Assembly: GCA_028753945.1 (NCBI GenBank)
Contig: JAPNXP010000006.1
Coordinates: forward strand, 3,410,001-3,474,000
DNA from: Hexactinellida sp. DTS-2022
Taxonomy: Eukaryota; Porifera; Hexactinellida
Length of the DNA stretch: 64,000 nucleotides
Reading direction: 5' to 3'
Shown here: positions 45,833 through 56,545 of the stretch, in pieces
How positions within the stretch are numbered: the stretch's first letter is position 1
Layout of the letters: every line of letters begins with the position of its first letter
Notes under the pieces: model-generated
What the model was told of the DNA's origin: nothing
Databases searched by the model: none
What the model saw: only the letters and a program-made list of their open reading frames with translations
Program-made: the position numbers and the translations under genes

Positions 45833-46992
45833 ATGGCTACTCCATTTACTATTCAAAGGATCACGAGTGAAAGAAAGAATAATAAAGCAACTGTTGAAGG
45901 CTATATTTACACACTCAACAGAATGTCGATTGTATAATAATATAACCCAGACCCACAAATTCATCAGAATGGAATAGTGGACATTTCATGGACCTGACCC
46001 AGCTAAGTTAGAAATGTTAAAAGCTTATAACATCCTAAAACTAATGCTTCTGATTCGGAATAAGTAACCATTTCTCTGTGCATGAATGGTAAATAGTTGA
46101 AAAAAGTGTTCTGGGACTACTTTAAAAGTTCCATCACAATACCAAGTTACCATCTATCACTTACTTTGAGTAGTGTAAGAAATTTTGGAGTTCCAAAAAG
46201 AAGCAGTCTGTTAAAATCATCATTGGCAGAATCGAACAACAAAAATGTTTCACCTTTGGAAGTTAATGCATATCGATGCGGTATAACAATTTCTGCACAA
46301 GAGGTAGGATTCCCAAAATCATTACCTTGTATTTTTTTGTAGTTTCTAATTGTTTTCTTTACAGAATCAAATTGGTAATTTATTTATGCTTTGCAGGGTT
46401 TGATACAGAAATTTTCCTGGGGGGTCAATTATGGTTGACAAAAAGGCCTCAATAAACTCCATAGAATCCCACTTTACCGCTTCCTCATCAGGTTTCTTTT
46501 TTCACTTTTCGCAGAACATATACAGTAAAATCCAGACTGAAGGACTAGCTTCAGAGTATACTTAAGACATGGAATATGGGATTAAACTCAAAATGCTGGC
46601 GAGCCTGGCATTTGTCATTTGTGCCAGAAACTGATGTGATTGATAGTTTCAATATCTTAATGGCAGAATTTCCCCAATCAGCATCCAATATTGCCAAGTA
46701 TTTTGAACCTCCATTTCCTATCAGATTATGGAACATGTACACAAGAGTACTTAATAACATGCTAGATACTAATAACTGTCTTGAAGGATGGCATAACGCC
46801 TTCAAATCAGGGATATGCCATGCGCACCCAAGCTTTCCTAAGCTTTTGTTCCACTTACAGAGGGAACAATCCCTTCAAGAAGTGATTTATGCTAAGTGGG
46901 AGGTGGGTCCATTAAGCAACAATCTAAACAGTCCATCGAACTGGAAAAAATACTACAAAATCGTGATATATTGGTATATCTACGTGGCATAG
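45833..46992 (+). pseudogene. FLYWCH-MULE transposase remnant with inverted middle
   Basis: Plus-strand pieces in order are a FLYWCH-like zinc-finger start (ITSERKNNKATVEGYIYTLN at about 45860), its end (HGPDPAKLEMLKAYN at about 45990), then GFFFHFSQNIYSKIQTEGLA (about 46490-46560) and a longer C-terminal frame at 46576-46992 with LWNMYTRVLNNMLDTNNCLE and GWHNAF. These match animal MULE transposases. The segment that should lie between, FLLFDSANDDFNRLLLFGTP, reads on the minus strand at about 46130-46290, so that part is inverted. Several frame breaks make the gene dead. Confidence 0.7.
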
Positions 46993-47370
46993 CCTATAAT
47001 TTTAACTTGTGATGATACAATATTTTTCCGACTTGTGCTTCCCTCATTATTTATATTTATTATTAAGGAACTATTATTAAATTCATTTTATCAATAAATA
47101 ATCTATATACTACAGTAGAAAGAGTTACTGGTCAATAGAAACTAATGCCAAATATTTTCCGTTAATTGGATGAGTTCCGTCAAAGTGACCCAATTAAACG
47201 GAGTCAACTATTTATGAGAAGAATTGTTCTAGAGAGTTGTAGAGATTGGATAACATAATAGAAGCAAGTATTGATGGTTTTGAATAAACATAAATAAATA
47301 ATATTGTTGAGCCAAGCAATTATATAAAGTAAATAAGATATATTAAACGAATAATAGGACAGTTTGTTAG
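46993..47370. other. Spacer with MITE fragment
   Basis: 47113-47205 has CAGTAGAAAGAGTTACTGG and CAATTAAACGGAGTCAACT, ends of the same MITE family as 55787-55967, somewhat decayed. Otherwise the 3' flank of the transporter gene. Confidence 0.5.
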
Positions 47371-48774
47371 CTAATAAAATAGCTGGATAATAAGGCCGAT
47401 TAAACACAGCACAGCATATATCAAGAAGAGTGTGTATGAACCAAGATATTCCACTATCATGGGTCCAACCAATAAATTGATAATACAAGAAAGAATAAAT
47501 ACGAAAGTGGATATACCAGCTGAAATCCTAGTGTAATAGGAATGCAATAACTGCCCATATAGCATCCAACCTATAGCCCCCCATCCCATACTAAATGTGA
47601 ACCCAAATATACTGATCAATGGTATTGGAGAGAACTGTAATAAGTGACAGAAAATGGAACCTTGTTTGTTAGTGCACTCAAGTACTCGAATAGATAGAAA
47701 GAGAGTTAGACTCATCAACGCATTCACTATAACCTGGGCAAAGGTTGTGACTATTAAAAGTTTCTTCCAATGCACTCTGTTTATGACCCAAAGGGATAAT
47801 ACACTTCCAATTAAGAGGAATATAGGGTAGAATAATGCAGCGATCCTCGAATTAATACTAACTGCATTATCCAGTGTATGAGCTGAGTAAGCAAGCAGGT
47901 ATTGGTGCCCGGAATAAGACTTGAAAGCCTGAATGCTACAGCAGACTAACAGAGGCCTAATCACTGGCCATACAAAGTAGTTAGATATCTTTTCAGATAA
48001 ACTCGTATTAAGATTGGAGCTATTAGTTAATATAATTGTATTTGTACTCTGGTTGATACTCGTACTTTCAGATAGGTCATCACTAGTCACATATGTTTCG
48101 TTTTCTGACTGATTCCCTGTCTCATTCGAGATGAGAAGAGCACTCTCTTGAGCAGAACCGTAGAAGTATTCGCTCGCTAGATCCGCCTTTTCAGTCCAAC
48201 CCTTGTTTCTCAGCCATTTCGGACTCTCGGGAAGGAAAACTAAATTCAGATTCATAAACACAACCATTATCATATAGACTACGGGAAGCCAGCGATACCC
48301 TATCCAGATCCCAAGAGAATAACTCAGCAGCATTCCGAACCTCATGGCTAGACCTAATATTCCCCCATAGGATCTCTTCACAGATTCAGGCGACACCTCT
48401 GCATTATACACAGGTATAACAGTCAAACACATCGAAGTGTAAAACCCTATTAGGAATCTAGCTGCTATCATAGACACACCATCATGTGCTAGCACTAACA
48501 GCATAGCTCCTAGTGTCCCTAACTGAGAGAATATAATCAAACTGGTCTTTATGCCTAACCACTCACTGATTGGTCCAGCTATAAGAGACCCAATCAATCC
48601 ACCGGTATTGAGAATACTTACGAATATGGGATATGTATGTACTGTCAAGATTCCTCTGTTCAGTAACTCGTCCTCAACTGGAGATGTGTACGTATTCATG
48701 AAAGATAGGGAATTGAATCCCAGTGTGGTAATCATACAGGCATGAAATACACGGATTGGCTTTAATAATGACAT
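47371..48774 (-). CDS. MFS sugar-porter-like transporter (SLC2/GLUT-related)
   Basis: Single exon, 467 residues, with about twelve hydrophobic segments in the 6+6 pattern of the major facilitator superfamily. Sugar-porter landmarks are RFLIGFYTSMCLTVIPVYNA then EVSPESVKRSYGG (compare RxxxG...PVYxxExxP...RG) and PESPKWL after helix 6. Others are weak: the loop 2-3 motif reads GPISEWLGIKTS instead of GxxxDRxGRR, and helix 7 has QAFKSYSGHQY in place of QQxSGxN. It most likely moves a sugar or related small solute across a membrane; the substrate is not predictable. The long loop between helices 6 and 7 is Asn/Ser/Thr-rich. The ATG at 48774 puts the first helix at the expected distance. Confidence 0.85.
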   Translation of the reverse strand: MSLLKPIRVFHACMITTLGFNSLSFMNTYTSPVEDELLNRGILTVHTYPIFVSILNTGGLIGSLIAGPISEWLGIKTSLIIFSQLGTLGAMLLVLAHDGVSMIAARFLIGFYTSMCLTVIPVYNAEVSPESVKRSYGGILGLAMRFGMLLSYSLGIWIGYRWLPVVYMIMVVFMNLNLVFLPESPKWLRNKGWTEKADLASEYFYGSAQESALLISNETGNQSENETYVTSDDLSESTSINQSTNTIILTNSSNLNTSLSEKISNYFVWPVIRPLLVCCSIQAFKSYSGHQYLLAYSAHTLDNAVSINSRIAALFYPIFLLIGSVLSLWVINRVHWKKLLIVTTFAQVIVNALMSLTLFLSIRVLECTNKQGSIFCHLLQFSPIPLISIFGFTFSMGWGAIGWMLYGQLLHSYYTRISAGISTFVFILSCIINLLVGPMIVEYLGSYTLFLIYAVLCLIGLIIQLFY

Positions 48775-49381
48775 TGGAGTAATGGATAATTATATTATAT
48801 TATTCAATATAGTTATTATATATACGTCTATTCATATATGATGCATGTGTCCTGCATTAACAGGGATACCAATATATTTAGGATCAATTTTGTAATTCCT
48901 TCTGTATTATAAACAACTTAAGGTTTCAATATTTTGGCTACCCAGCAATTAAATGTTTGTAAACTAACAATGTGTAGATACAAGTAAATGTATTTGAATA
49001 AAGCCAACTTAGAAACAACATGTTAAAGATTCATTCAGAATATCTGAATGCCATTTGTCCATATAGAAATTGTAGCAACAGTTCGGGAACAAACATTTAA
49101 TTAAATTTCCAAATTAAAATACACTAAATAAGTCATCAATAACTTTAGAACTAAATTATATATATTGACCAACGCCTTTTCAATATAAAACTCGCCTTGT
49201 GGAGATTAAATCTTGCTAGTGCCTAAAATTATATTAGAAAGTTGGCGGAAATAAAGTAATTCCCCAAATTGTCTGCCTTAATTAAGCCGTTAGCATTCAT
49301 TAAGTGATTAATCACAGAAACAGCAGTATACAATAATATATCTAATCATATCTAATAATACTAACATTAAATATACGCTAG
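48775..49381. other. Spacer between transporter and GAR1 genes
   Basis: AT-rich, no gene or clear repeat. It holds the 5' flank of the transporter and the 3' flank of GAR1, both on the minus strand. Confidence 0.5.
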
Positions 49382-49906
49382 TTAAAACGACCGATTTCCT
49401 CTCCCCCTACCTCCGAACCCTCCTCTCCCTCTACCGCCGCCTCGGCTCTTGAACCCGCCCCCTCCGCCCCGCCCCCTAAAGCCCCCGCCCCGGCCCCCTC
49501 CCCGGCCCCCGGCCCCCCTCCCACCGCCCCGGGCCGGCTTAGACTGCCCGGGGCGCGGCAGGAATCTCTCCAGAGGCAGGAGCTTGTACGGATCTATATA
49601 CAGCTTCTGCTCGCTGGTGAAAGAGCTGGCATTCATATTCTCATCCAGTTTAACCGAGAAATAGTAGGCCGTCATAGGCCCGAATATATCGTCTACCTTT
49701 CCTATCCGCTGCTTGTTCTCCAGGTAGAGAGGCGCGTTGAAGAAAGGAACCTTTGAGTGACTCGACTTACAAACGAGGTCTCCCTCGCAGGGGTGCATAA
49801 AGTACCCCACCTCCTCCACGTGGTCAGGGGGGCCCTGGTCGAACGGACGACCTTTGTTCCTGAAGGAGTCTCGCCCTCTCCCGCGACTCATAACAGTTCC
49901 TAACAA
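49382..49906 (-). CDS. GAR1: H/ACA ribonucleoprotein subunit GAR1
   Basis: Single exon, 174 residues. GAR1 is a nucleolar protein of the H/ACA snoRNP, which guides pseudouridylation of rRNA. The conserved core is plain: [15 protein letters not shown], then [35 protein letters not shown] and [20 protein letters not shown], close to animal GAR1 over about 90 residues. A C-terminal Gly/Arg-rich (RGG) tail of about 50 residues follows, which binds RNA and is typically methylated. The N-terminal RGG tract of human GAR1 is reduced to [10 protein letters not shown]. Translation could start at 49906 or at the second Met (49891, MSRGRGR), which looks more like the family start. Confidence 0.95.
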   Translation of the reverse strand: MLGTVMSRGRGRDSFRNKGRPFDQGPPDHVEEVGYFMHPCEGDLVCKSSHSKVPFFNAPLYLENKQRIGKVDDIFGPMTAYYFSVKLDENMNASSFTSEQKLYIDPYKLLPLERFLPRPGQSKPARGGGRGAGGRGGGRGGGFRGRGGGGGFKSRGGGRGRGGFGGRGRGNRSF

Positions 49907-49945
49907 TAAGCTTATCAGTTAATCGCAAGTAATGGTAATAATCTA

Positions 49946-50110
49946 CAGTAAACTCTCGTTATAATGAAGTGCTTGAGACCTGTAAATATCCGGATATTCG
50001 TTATAAGCGGATAATAATTAATGCATTTAGTACTCTAGGGGAAAATCTCCATATATGGTTATAAGCTGTTATTTCGTTATATCCGACTTAGTTATAACGG
50101 GAGTTTACTG
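49946..50110. repeat. TA-flanked MITE, 165 bp
   Basis: Ends CAGTAAACTCTCGTTATAA and TTATAACGGGAGTTTACTG, flanked by TA at 49944-49945 and 50111-50112, just upstream of GAR1. An interrupted relative is at about 56508-57735. Confidence 0.85.
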
Positions 50111-50339
50111 TAGTTAATTAAGCATGGATTAATTATGTTATGTAAATTAACTGATATTATAGCAAATAAGCTCTCCTCTCTTTCTAACTTGTATAGCAAT
50201 TGTCCTTTGATAAGGAATACACTGCACAGTGCACAGTGAGAATATCCATTTTATGTCTCGACAGAAGTACAGAGGTATATCACCTTATTAATTAGTCAGT
50301 TAGGCATTCTATAATGTGAAAGAGACACTAAAATCCTTT

Positions 50340-50560
50340 TATACTAATTGAATGCTAGCTGCTAATCCATACTGCGACAACCCTATAATATAATTGGCCA
50401 AAGTTTTGTCACCTTTTGGATGGAAGATGTGAATATTTTTCTTAGTATTAGAAATTTTTTCTAGATACAGTATTCCGTACACCCCTGCCAAATTTCAAGT
50501 ATGTAGCTCTTACCAGTTCCTCAATCAATTCCGAACAACAACAAAAAACAATTGTGATTA
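50340..50560 (-). mobile_element. Decayed Helitron-like 5' part
   Basis: Reverse copy of the 5' portion shared with 61060-61270 and, more distantly, the array at 39998. Words include GAATTGATTGAGGAACTGGT and CTAATCCATACTGCGACAAC. No 3' end is visible. Confidence 0.5.
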
Positions 50561-50817
50561 AATATATAAGATGTATAATCAGCTGAGGGAATCCTTATAT
50601 AGAGCTGAGCTTTGTAGAGTTCAGATTTTTCCCCATACTAAAAGCCCAGGCTTACTTTCTAAAGGTCAATTTCAAACTCTGAAAAAAAACTGACCTTTCT
50701 CAGTGCATGAATACACATAGTGAAAAACTGAACTCTACAAAGCTCAGCTCTATATAAGTAATTTCATCAGCTGATGAGTGCAATGTAGAAGTAATGCATT
50801 TATTGTAAATACTACAG

Positions 50818-51248
50818 CAGGGGTGCCCAACATACGGCCCGCGTAAATTTATTCCGGTTAATATTTTTGATAATTTTATGTAGTCTGTAATGAATTTAGA
50901 TGTGGTTCTTAACCTTTTCTGTTCCATTTCCGCTTGGATACCCCAACCCAGGGTTTCATTTAGGCGTATGCAACGAGCCTCCAGGGGCGTAATTTCAAAA
51001 GAAAAGTTTTCTAGGCGCCGCGAAAATCGAGAGATGCTCCTATAGACGTAATACAAATTTAGCATTTTAGGCGCGTGTGAGCGAGCTCAATCTTTATCTA
51101 GGCGCGCGGGAAATTTTTCCTGGACGAAAGCCTGCCCCAACCTATCTCTCCCTACTATATCTGAAATTTAGCAATTGGCCTTTATGGACCACCTAAATAT
51201 TTGAGGAAACGAATGTGGCCCGCAGTTTAAATTGAGTTGGGCACCGTG
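50818..51248. mobile_element. Non-autonomous hAT element, 431 bp
   Basis: Ends CAGGGGTGCCCAAC and GTTGGGCACCGTG, with subterminal GGCCCGC on both sides, typical of hAT elements. Perfect 8-bp duplication TACTACAG at 50810-50817 and 51249-51256. No transposase. Its middle holds a dispersed repeat shared with 20965-21110 and 57770-57890. Confidence 0.9.
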
Positions 51249-51256
51249 TACTACAG

Positions 51257-51727
51257 TATATCGTGGTTGTTAGGTCTGGTAAAGGTAGGAATTAACGAAT
51301 TGAAGATTCAAACACTGAATGAATTTGTACTTTTGTACGGACTGTATATACTAGTATGTATATAGATTATTCACTGTTGATCAGAACTCTCGAACTCCAA
51401 ATAATAGAATTAAAGTATTTAATAAATGAATATTTAGAAATATTTCGGGGTCATAAGAGCATTTGGTATCTAAACGAGAGTCATGTCACACAACTAATGC
51501 TATCTCTCACTGTATACTCTACTGAAGATATATACACGCAAGCAGCGATAGAGAACTGTCCCATAATCGAGTTCATCTCATAGACTGTGATAGAAAGAAC
51601 TTTTCTTATTTCTTTATGTAGATAAATTTCTTTACCAGCTACAATAACATTATTCCCTCACCCCTATCGTCTGATACCATCCCATACAATACGTACTTTT
51701 TCTACCAAATTCCCATACAACTCCAAT
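51257..51727. other. Gene-free spacer
   Basis: A 75-codon plus-strand frame at 51356-51583 is unrelated to anything I recognise and is more likely chance. The region lies downstream of the coiled-coil exon on the minus strand. Confidence 0.35.
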
Positions 51728-51948
51728 TTAATCTCTAGTCTTTAGATTAGCAACTAGCTCTTTGTTATCCGTAAGAATAATAATATTTTGTTCTTTTGTT
51801 GTTCTCAGCTGATCAATCTGTTTACCAACTCCCTCTCCCCTGTAGACATCCTCTAGCTGCTGCAGCTCTGACAGCAGTGCTGTCTCTCTCTCTCGCAGCA
51901 CCTGATGAGCTCTGGCTACTCTCTCCCGTAGCTCTACTCGTACCCTCT
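51728..51948 (-). pseudogene. Orphan coiled-coil exon (TRIM/NHL-type)
   Basis: Minus-strand frame of about 73 codons containing RVRVELRERVARAHQVLRER, SELQQLEDVYRGEGVGKQID and QLRTTKEQNI, ending in a TAA at 51728. The heptad pattern and the QQLED-Y element recall B-box-associated coiled coils. A possible acceptor (ATAAG) precedes it at 51949-51953; further upstream the frame has a stop, so a preceding exon would be needed. No propeller or other domain follows before the stop. It is either a short terminal exon or a broken relative of the two NHL genes. Confidence 0.4.
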
Positions 51949-52022
51949 CTTATCTGTGTCAGGAAGGGATTCTCTGCTGGCACATTACAACATAACCAAT
52001 CAAATATTAATAGCTCATAAAC

Positions 52023-52146
52023 CAGCGATTCCCAGCTTTTTTCAACCGTGGACTCCTATAACAATTATTAGACATTCTGTGGACCCCCTCCCTTTGCCCG
52101 TAATACAAATTTTGAGATCTTGTGGATCCCAGGTTGGGAACCGCTG
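52023..52146. repeat. hAT-type MITE, 124 bp
   Basis: Ends CAGCGATTCCCAGC and TTGGGAACCGCTG. The flanks TCATAAAC (52015-52022) and CCATAAAC (52147-52154) match at 7 of 8 positions, consistent with an 8-bp duplication. Confidence 0.85.
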
Positions 52147-53340
52147 CCATAAACAGAAGTACAAAATTATGTAAACGTATGGTTGTCAGATAGTTAATCT
52201 TAACAAGAAATTTCGGATAATAAATATAGGTTTGGGGAACACGAATTTTGGAAAAGAAAATGGTTCTCTGGTTAATGAAAATTGAGTGTGTTTCTAGATA
52301 ATTGAGAGTAAATAATATTCAAGAAATATTGAATTAGTAAGTTAGTAAGAAAATACTCTAAAATAACTAAAAATTTCAAAATAATGAAGGCATCAGTTTT
52401 ATGCCTAACTACTAAAACTAAAGTTGTGACACTCTAAATATATTTGCTAGAATATCTTGATATTAAAGAAATTCATATTATCGAGGTATTTCCCAATCGT
52501 CTCCCACAGCTGTTGGGTTATCCGATCCTCTTCGATTCTCTTATACGCTTCAAACGGATCTAATCACCACAATGTGTAACGTCGAATTTCTATGAGTGGT
52601 TTCTACGTTCTTCCCACCTTGGCCTAGCGTTACTTTTCTCAGAATCAATAAGTATGTCGATGTAGTCGAGACTCGAGAGTAGACAATGGGTTTGGCTTGA
52701 GATTCCTGAAGATGCTTGCGAACTTCACTCGCCATTCCAAATATTTTCAGTTGTCTAGCTTGAATTTCGCTTACAAGTATTATTTCTGTTGGCACCATGT
52801 GTTATGATTCATGAATGTTCAACACAAAAATATATTCAAAAGCTTTTTTGCAAATATGCTCTCACAAATTAGAATATTTGCTCAGATAATTATTAACTAT
52901 GTCGTGATTAAATAATGAGATAATGATAATGAGTTGCCGCCCGCCCGCATCTTCAGGTAGGTAGTGTGGAGCTGAAACAATATTACATTAAAACTGGCCT
53001 AATTATGGGAAGAATCTACTTCCATGAGGGATCTAGTAAGGGGTATGGCAACTGGCTTTGCTGATTTCCTGGTTTCTTCTAAAGAGTTGACAGCCTTGTT
53101 CTTACCTAAACTGGTGAAGGGAATTCAAAGAAATAAAGTACTCACGTCTTGAGTACTTTACTTATCTGGATTCAAATCACCAATTCTGGTAAGAACAAAT
53201 ATATACTCAGTTTTTGAAAAATCCAGAAATATTAAAGTTGTCAAAATCTATAATTAGTAAATTACACTCCAGTTATCAACTACGAAACTTGCGTTAATTT
53301 TATCATACAAATGCCATTAAGAGTTGAATTCATACTACGT
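52147..53340. other. Spacer with unassigned coding-like traces
   Basis: Minus-strand frames at about 52450-52800 (for example QQLWETIGKYLDNMNFF) have coding-like composition, but I cannot assign a family and they do not form one clear gene. The rest is AT-rich and unassigned. Confidence 0.3.
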
Positions 53341-53430
53341 ACCTTATTATAGGAAATTAATGAGCCATGAAATTAACGCGAATTGGAGCACGCGTTAATG
53401 TCATGGCTCGTTAATTTCCTATAATAAGGT
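53341..53430. repeat. TTAACGCG-family foldback, 90 bp
   Basis: ACCTTATTATAGGAAATTAA is mirrored exactly at the right end, with a short centre around AATTGGAGC. It is a deletion derivative of the element at 16275-16690. Confidence 0.85.
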
Positions 53431-53680
53431 AATACAGCTAATGTTAAGATGCTAATATACTACTGAATATATTCTTGCACTCTTGGATTAGCAAACTGTT
53501 ATATTTCGTGGGACATAAGAACGCTCCTTGTGAAACGTGGGTTAGTTACAATCTGAATACTGGTTTAGGTTGTGCCATTCTGAGATTAATCCCCCTCCAA
53601 TAGTTTCAATGCCCACTTTCTGTGTTAACTCTATCTAATGTATATTAGACTAAATAATTACTTTAAAGTGCTTATAGATA

Positions 53681-53831
53681 CACACTGTTCTCTCTAATAG
53701 TCCACCAGTGGGCAATTGGCCCAAAGTGGACTATTAGAGAATATGGACTATTACAGATATATAAATAGTTGATTTGGAAAAGTAAAATAAGTGGACTATT
53801 AGAGAAGTGGACAATTAGAGAGAACAGACTG
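53681..53831. repeat. TA-flanked MITE, 151 bp
   Basis: Ends CACACTGTTCTCTCTAATAG and the inverted ATTAGAGAGAACAGACTG, flanked by TA at 53679-53680 and 53832-53833. The internal word GTGGACTATTAGAGAA repeats. Confidence 0.8.
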
Positions 53832-53833
53832 TA

Positions 53834-54360
53834 TACCAAAGAGACACCATAGTAGATAGAGTGTATCTTGTATAATTAAATAAAAGTTAGTTCAGATCTA
53901 ATATACATGGTCCGATTATAGGATTGTATACTCTGTGGGATAGGCCGCATCAATATTACAGGTAACCACATAAATATTCGGGCACCACATTAAGTCATCC
54001 CAACCATAGGTGTGGTGTTAATGATATAGGTGCGGCAGATGAGTAAGTAGGTATCAAAGACTCATGGGTGTTTTTAAAGTCAATAACGTGAAGTCACTTG
54101 ACCGCACCAATAACAATTGGCTTGATACGGTTCTGTATAGTCATTAGACCGGAACTGATAGCAGATAACAAATGTTAGATATTAACTGTATACGTACAGA
54201 CTACAGTGTATCAAATCGAAGAGGTCATATCGCTGATAGTATAATGTTTTGAGGATTTTATGGTCATTTTCAAATAAAAACGGGATTGTATAAGGATTTT
54301 AACTGTTTAGAAATACAGTAAAATCTATTCGAGATAGCGAATGTCATTATGAATCGTATC
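53834..54360. other. Gene-free spacer
   Basis: Unassigned AT-rich sequence. I see nothing in it. Confidence 0.4.
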
Positions 54361-54362
54361 TA

Positions 54363-54865
54363 CAGTAGAACCTGCATAATCCGACCCTCTATAATCCGGA
54401 ATTCAACAGAACCGACAATTTTTCTTTATCCCAATGAGCGTCGGACTATACATTAGACTGCAGTGGTCGGCAATTAGGTTTCACTATAATTACTCCATTT
54501 CAGTGCTCAGCTTATCACTGTTACCCCAAATTCAGAAACTATATTGATAAACACAAAGAAAAAGCTGTTTAATTTATAGACGAGACAACCTGAGTAAAAC
54601 TACTGAAATTAATTCTGTTCTTAGCATGTATAATGGCTAAAGTGGCACTTTCTACCCTTAATAATATATACAAACTGTGGCTGTATTGTGACAGTTGACA
54701 TCTTATATCGCTTTCCGGATAGGTCTTGTTAACCCCAGAAAACCTGAAATTACCCCCGATGGAGTAATTTACCCCTAATTGCCGACCACTGCATGATTAG
54801 AGCCTGCATAATCCGACAATTTTTCCTATCCCAACGGGTGTCGAATTAATAGGCTCATTGTTCAA
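54363..54865. repeat. CAGTAGAACCTG-type MITE interrupted by another element
   Basis: The left part (CAGTAGAACCTGCATAATCC onward) and the right part (AGAGCCTGCATAATCCGACA) are separated by the 331-bp insertion at 54461-54791. The intact relative at 45160-45255 shows the uninterrupted order. Confidence 0.6.
54461..54791. mobile_element. CAGTGGTCGGCAATTA inverted-repeat element, 331 bp
   Basis: Ends CAGTGGTCGGCAATTAGG and its inverted complement, both running into GGAGTAAT-like words. ATTAGA flanks both sides a few bases out, suggesting a short target duplication. CAGTG ends suggest hAT, but this is not certain. Confidence 0.65.
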
Positions 54866-55230
54866 ATGATTCTGAACACGGAAAAGTTGCCCCCGAAAAC
54901 AAAACTAGCTGTTCGATAAACCTGGCTCCGCCTGATAATGCGACGGCTGTTTTTAGATTTGTTCTTATTAGTCTGTCCTAACAATCAGTATATAGCGGAG
55001 ATAATACCTTATATAGGTAAATAATTATGAAGAAAAGTTACCGTTAAAAATGAACTCGATTCGGGACCAAATTGAATTGATACAATGTAAAGTCGATCTC
55101 CTATATTAAGTTAACTTGTGATGACGTAAATGTGATTGCCCTATGTAATTTAACAGTTATTAATTAGCAGATAAGTGTATCGAATACAATTAATTAATAT
55201 AACCTTAAGAAACGCGGTATAACTACACTA

Positions 55231-56480
55231 CTATATCTCCTTGAGAGCTGCCTCGTGGAACTCTATCCCAATGCTAGCCCTGGCTCTCTCCTCCTCGCTG
55301 ACAGCTCTGCTCAGCTCCAGCTGACAGCTCTCCAGTCCCTTCTGCGCCTCTGCTCTGTCCAGGTGCGACAGAGGCGCCGCCTCCTCCGCTAGGATCTGCA
55401 CACTAGAGTCCTCGTTAACAGTGAGAACACCGCTGCTTACAAAGTAGCTCTTGGTGTCTCCCTCCTGCTCGTACACGCTAACCAGCCCCGGCTTAAGAGC
55501 CGCTATCACGGGCACGTGGTTAGGGAGTATACCCATGTCACCGCTTAGAGTAGATACGTCTACCTGCAGTAAGAATAGTTAAACGGTAATGCGAGAATGG
55601 TTCGAATAGGATATACAGTATACTCCGCTTAATAGAACCAACGGTTAATGATTTCTCTGCTTATCACCTTAATGGAGTTAATATAAAGTGTCAGTGAATA
55701 AGTACAACTTAGGACTAAAGTATAGTGTATTAGTGTTCATCTAATAGCGATTGCTCTAATAGCAATATTGGTCTATTAGCAAGTTACAGTCGACTCCGCT
55801 TAATAGAGCCACTGGTTAATAGGTTTCTCTGCTTAATGGGGTAAAAATTTCACAGGAATTATAGGACGGAATTACAGTTTGACTATTTTTCCGATATTCG
55901 ATTTTCTCCGTTTAATTGGGTTAAACTTCCCCGGAACAAAACTGACCCTATTAAGCGGAGTCAACTGTATATCGAACCAAAATAGGTAATAGTATGACTT
56001 TCCTTTTAGTATTGTTGGACCATGGATTCAAGTCGGGGTTATCTCATTTCAATGGTCTAGCTGACTCTAGCAACACTAGAAATTCCAACTATTTCCGGTT
56101 TTTGTATTTCAACCATTTCTAATTTTCTACCATACCATAAAAATAAAAATCAATTGATTTAATGTTAATTTTAGTATTTGAATCGGACGAAACCTATTTC
56201 AATCGTAGTTATTTCGACATAATATTACAAACTATATTCACAACCCAAATAGCAATTTAATTGTTTTTATAAAATCTGTGTTAATTTATAAGTCCACTCA
56301 AATAAATGACTATTATTTCTCTACATAATCGCTTACCTGCCGTATGTTCCGCTTCTCGTAGAAGGATTGGTAGGGCGAGGCGAAGGTGAGAGGGAGCTCG
56401 TCCAGCCGTCTGGACGACGTACTCACGCCTCTGGAATGTGTCATACAGGCTCTGGTTAGGAGAGACAGTCTTGTTAACAT
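55231..56480 (-). CDS. ATP5F1D: ATP synthase F1 subunit delta, mitochondrial (two exons)
   Basis: Exons 56480-56337 and 55563-55231 join in phase 0 (GCAG|GTAAGC and TTACTGCAG) to give 158 residues. This is the central-stalk subunit of F1, equivalent to bacterial epsilon, coupling rotation to ATP synthesis. The first ~25 residues (MLTRLSLLTRACMTHSRGVS) are Arg/Ser-rich without acid, a typical mitochondrial targeting peptide. The beta-sandwich follows with LTFASPYQSFYEKRNIRQVD, then SGDMGILPNHVPVIAALKPG, YFVSSGVLTVNEDSSVQILA and EEAAPLSHLD. The helical hairpin closes the protein. Length and order match animal orthologues (about 160-170). The 773-bp intron holds MITEs. Confidence 0.95.
55617..55786. 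repeat. Partial CAGTATACTCCGC MITE
   Basis: CAGTATACTCCGCTTAATAG is a close relative of the next element's end. Only one end is clear. In the intron of the ATP synthase delta gene. Confidence 0.5.
55787..55967. repeat. TA-flanked MITE, 181 bp
   Basis: Ends CAGTCGACTCCGCTTAATAG and CTATTAAGCGGAGTCAACTG, flanked by TA at 55785-55786 and 55968-55969. In the intron of the ATP synthase delta gene. Confidence 0.85.
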
Positions 56481-56545
56481 CGCTATATAATTAATATGCT
56501 ATGTAGACAGTGAACTCCCGTTATAACGAAATAACCGGTTATAAA

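Noticed and set aside
49449-49664. Pro-rich plus-strand frame
   Set aside because: Antisense shadow of the GAR1 Gly/Arg tail.
51356-51583. 75-codon plus-strand frame upstream of the coiled-coil exon
   Set aside because: No similarity to known families and no neighbouring exon signals. Length is within chance for this composition.
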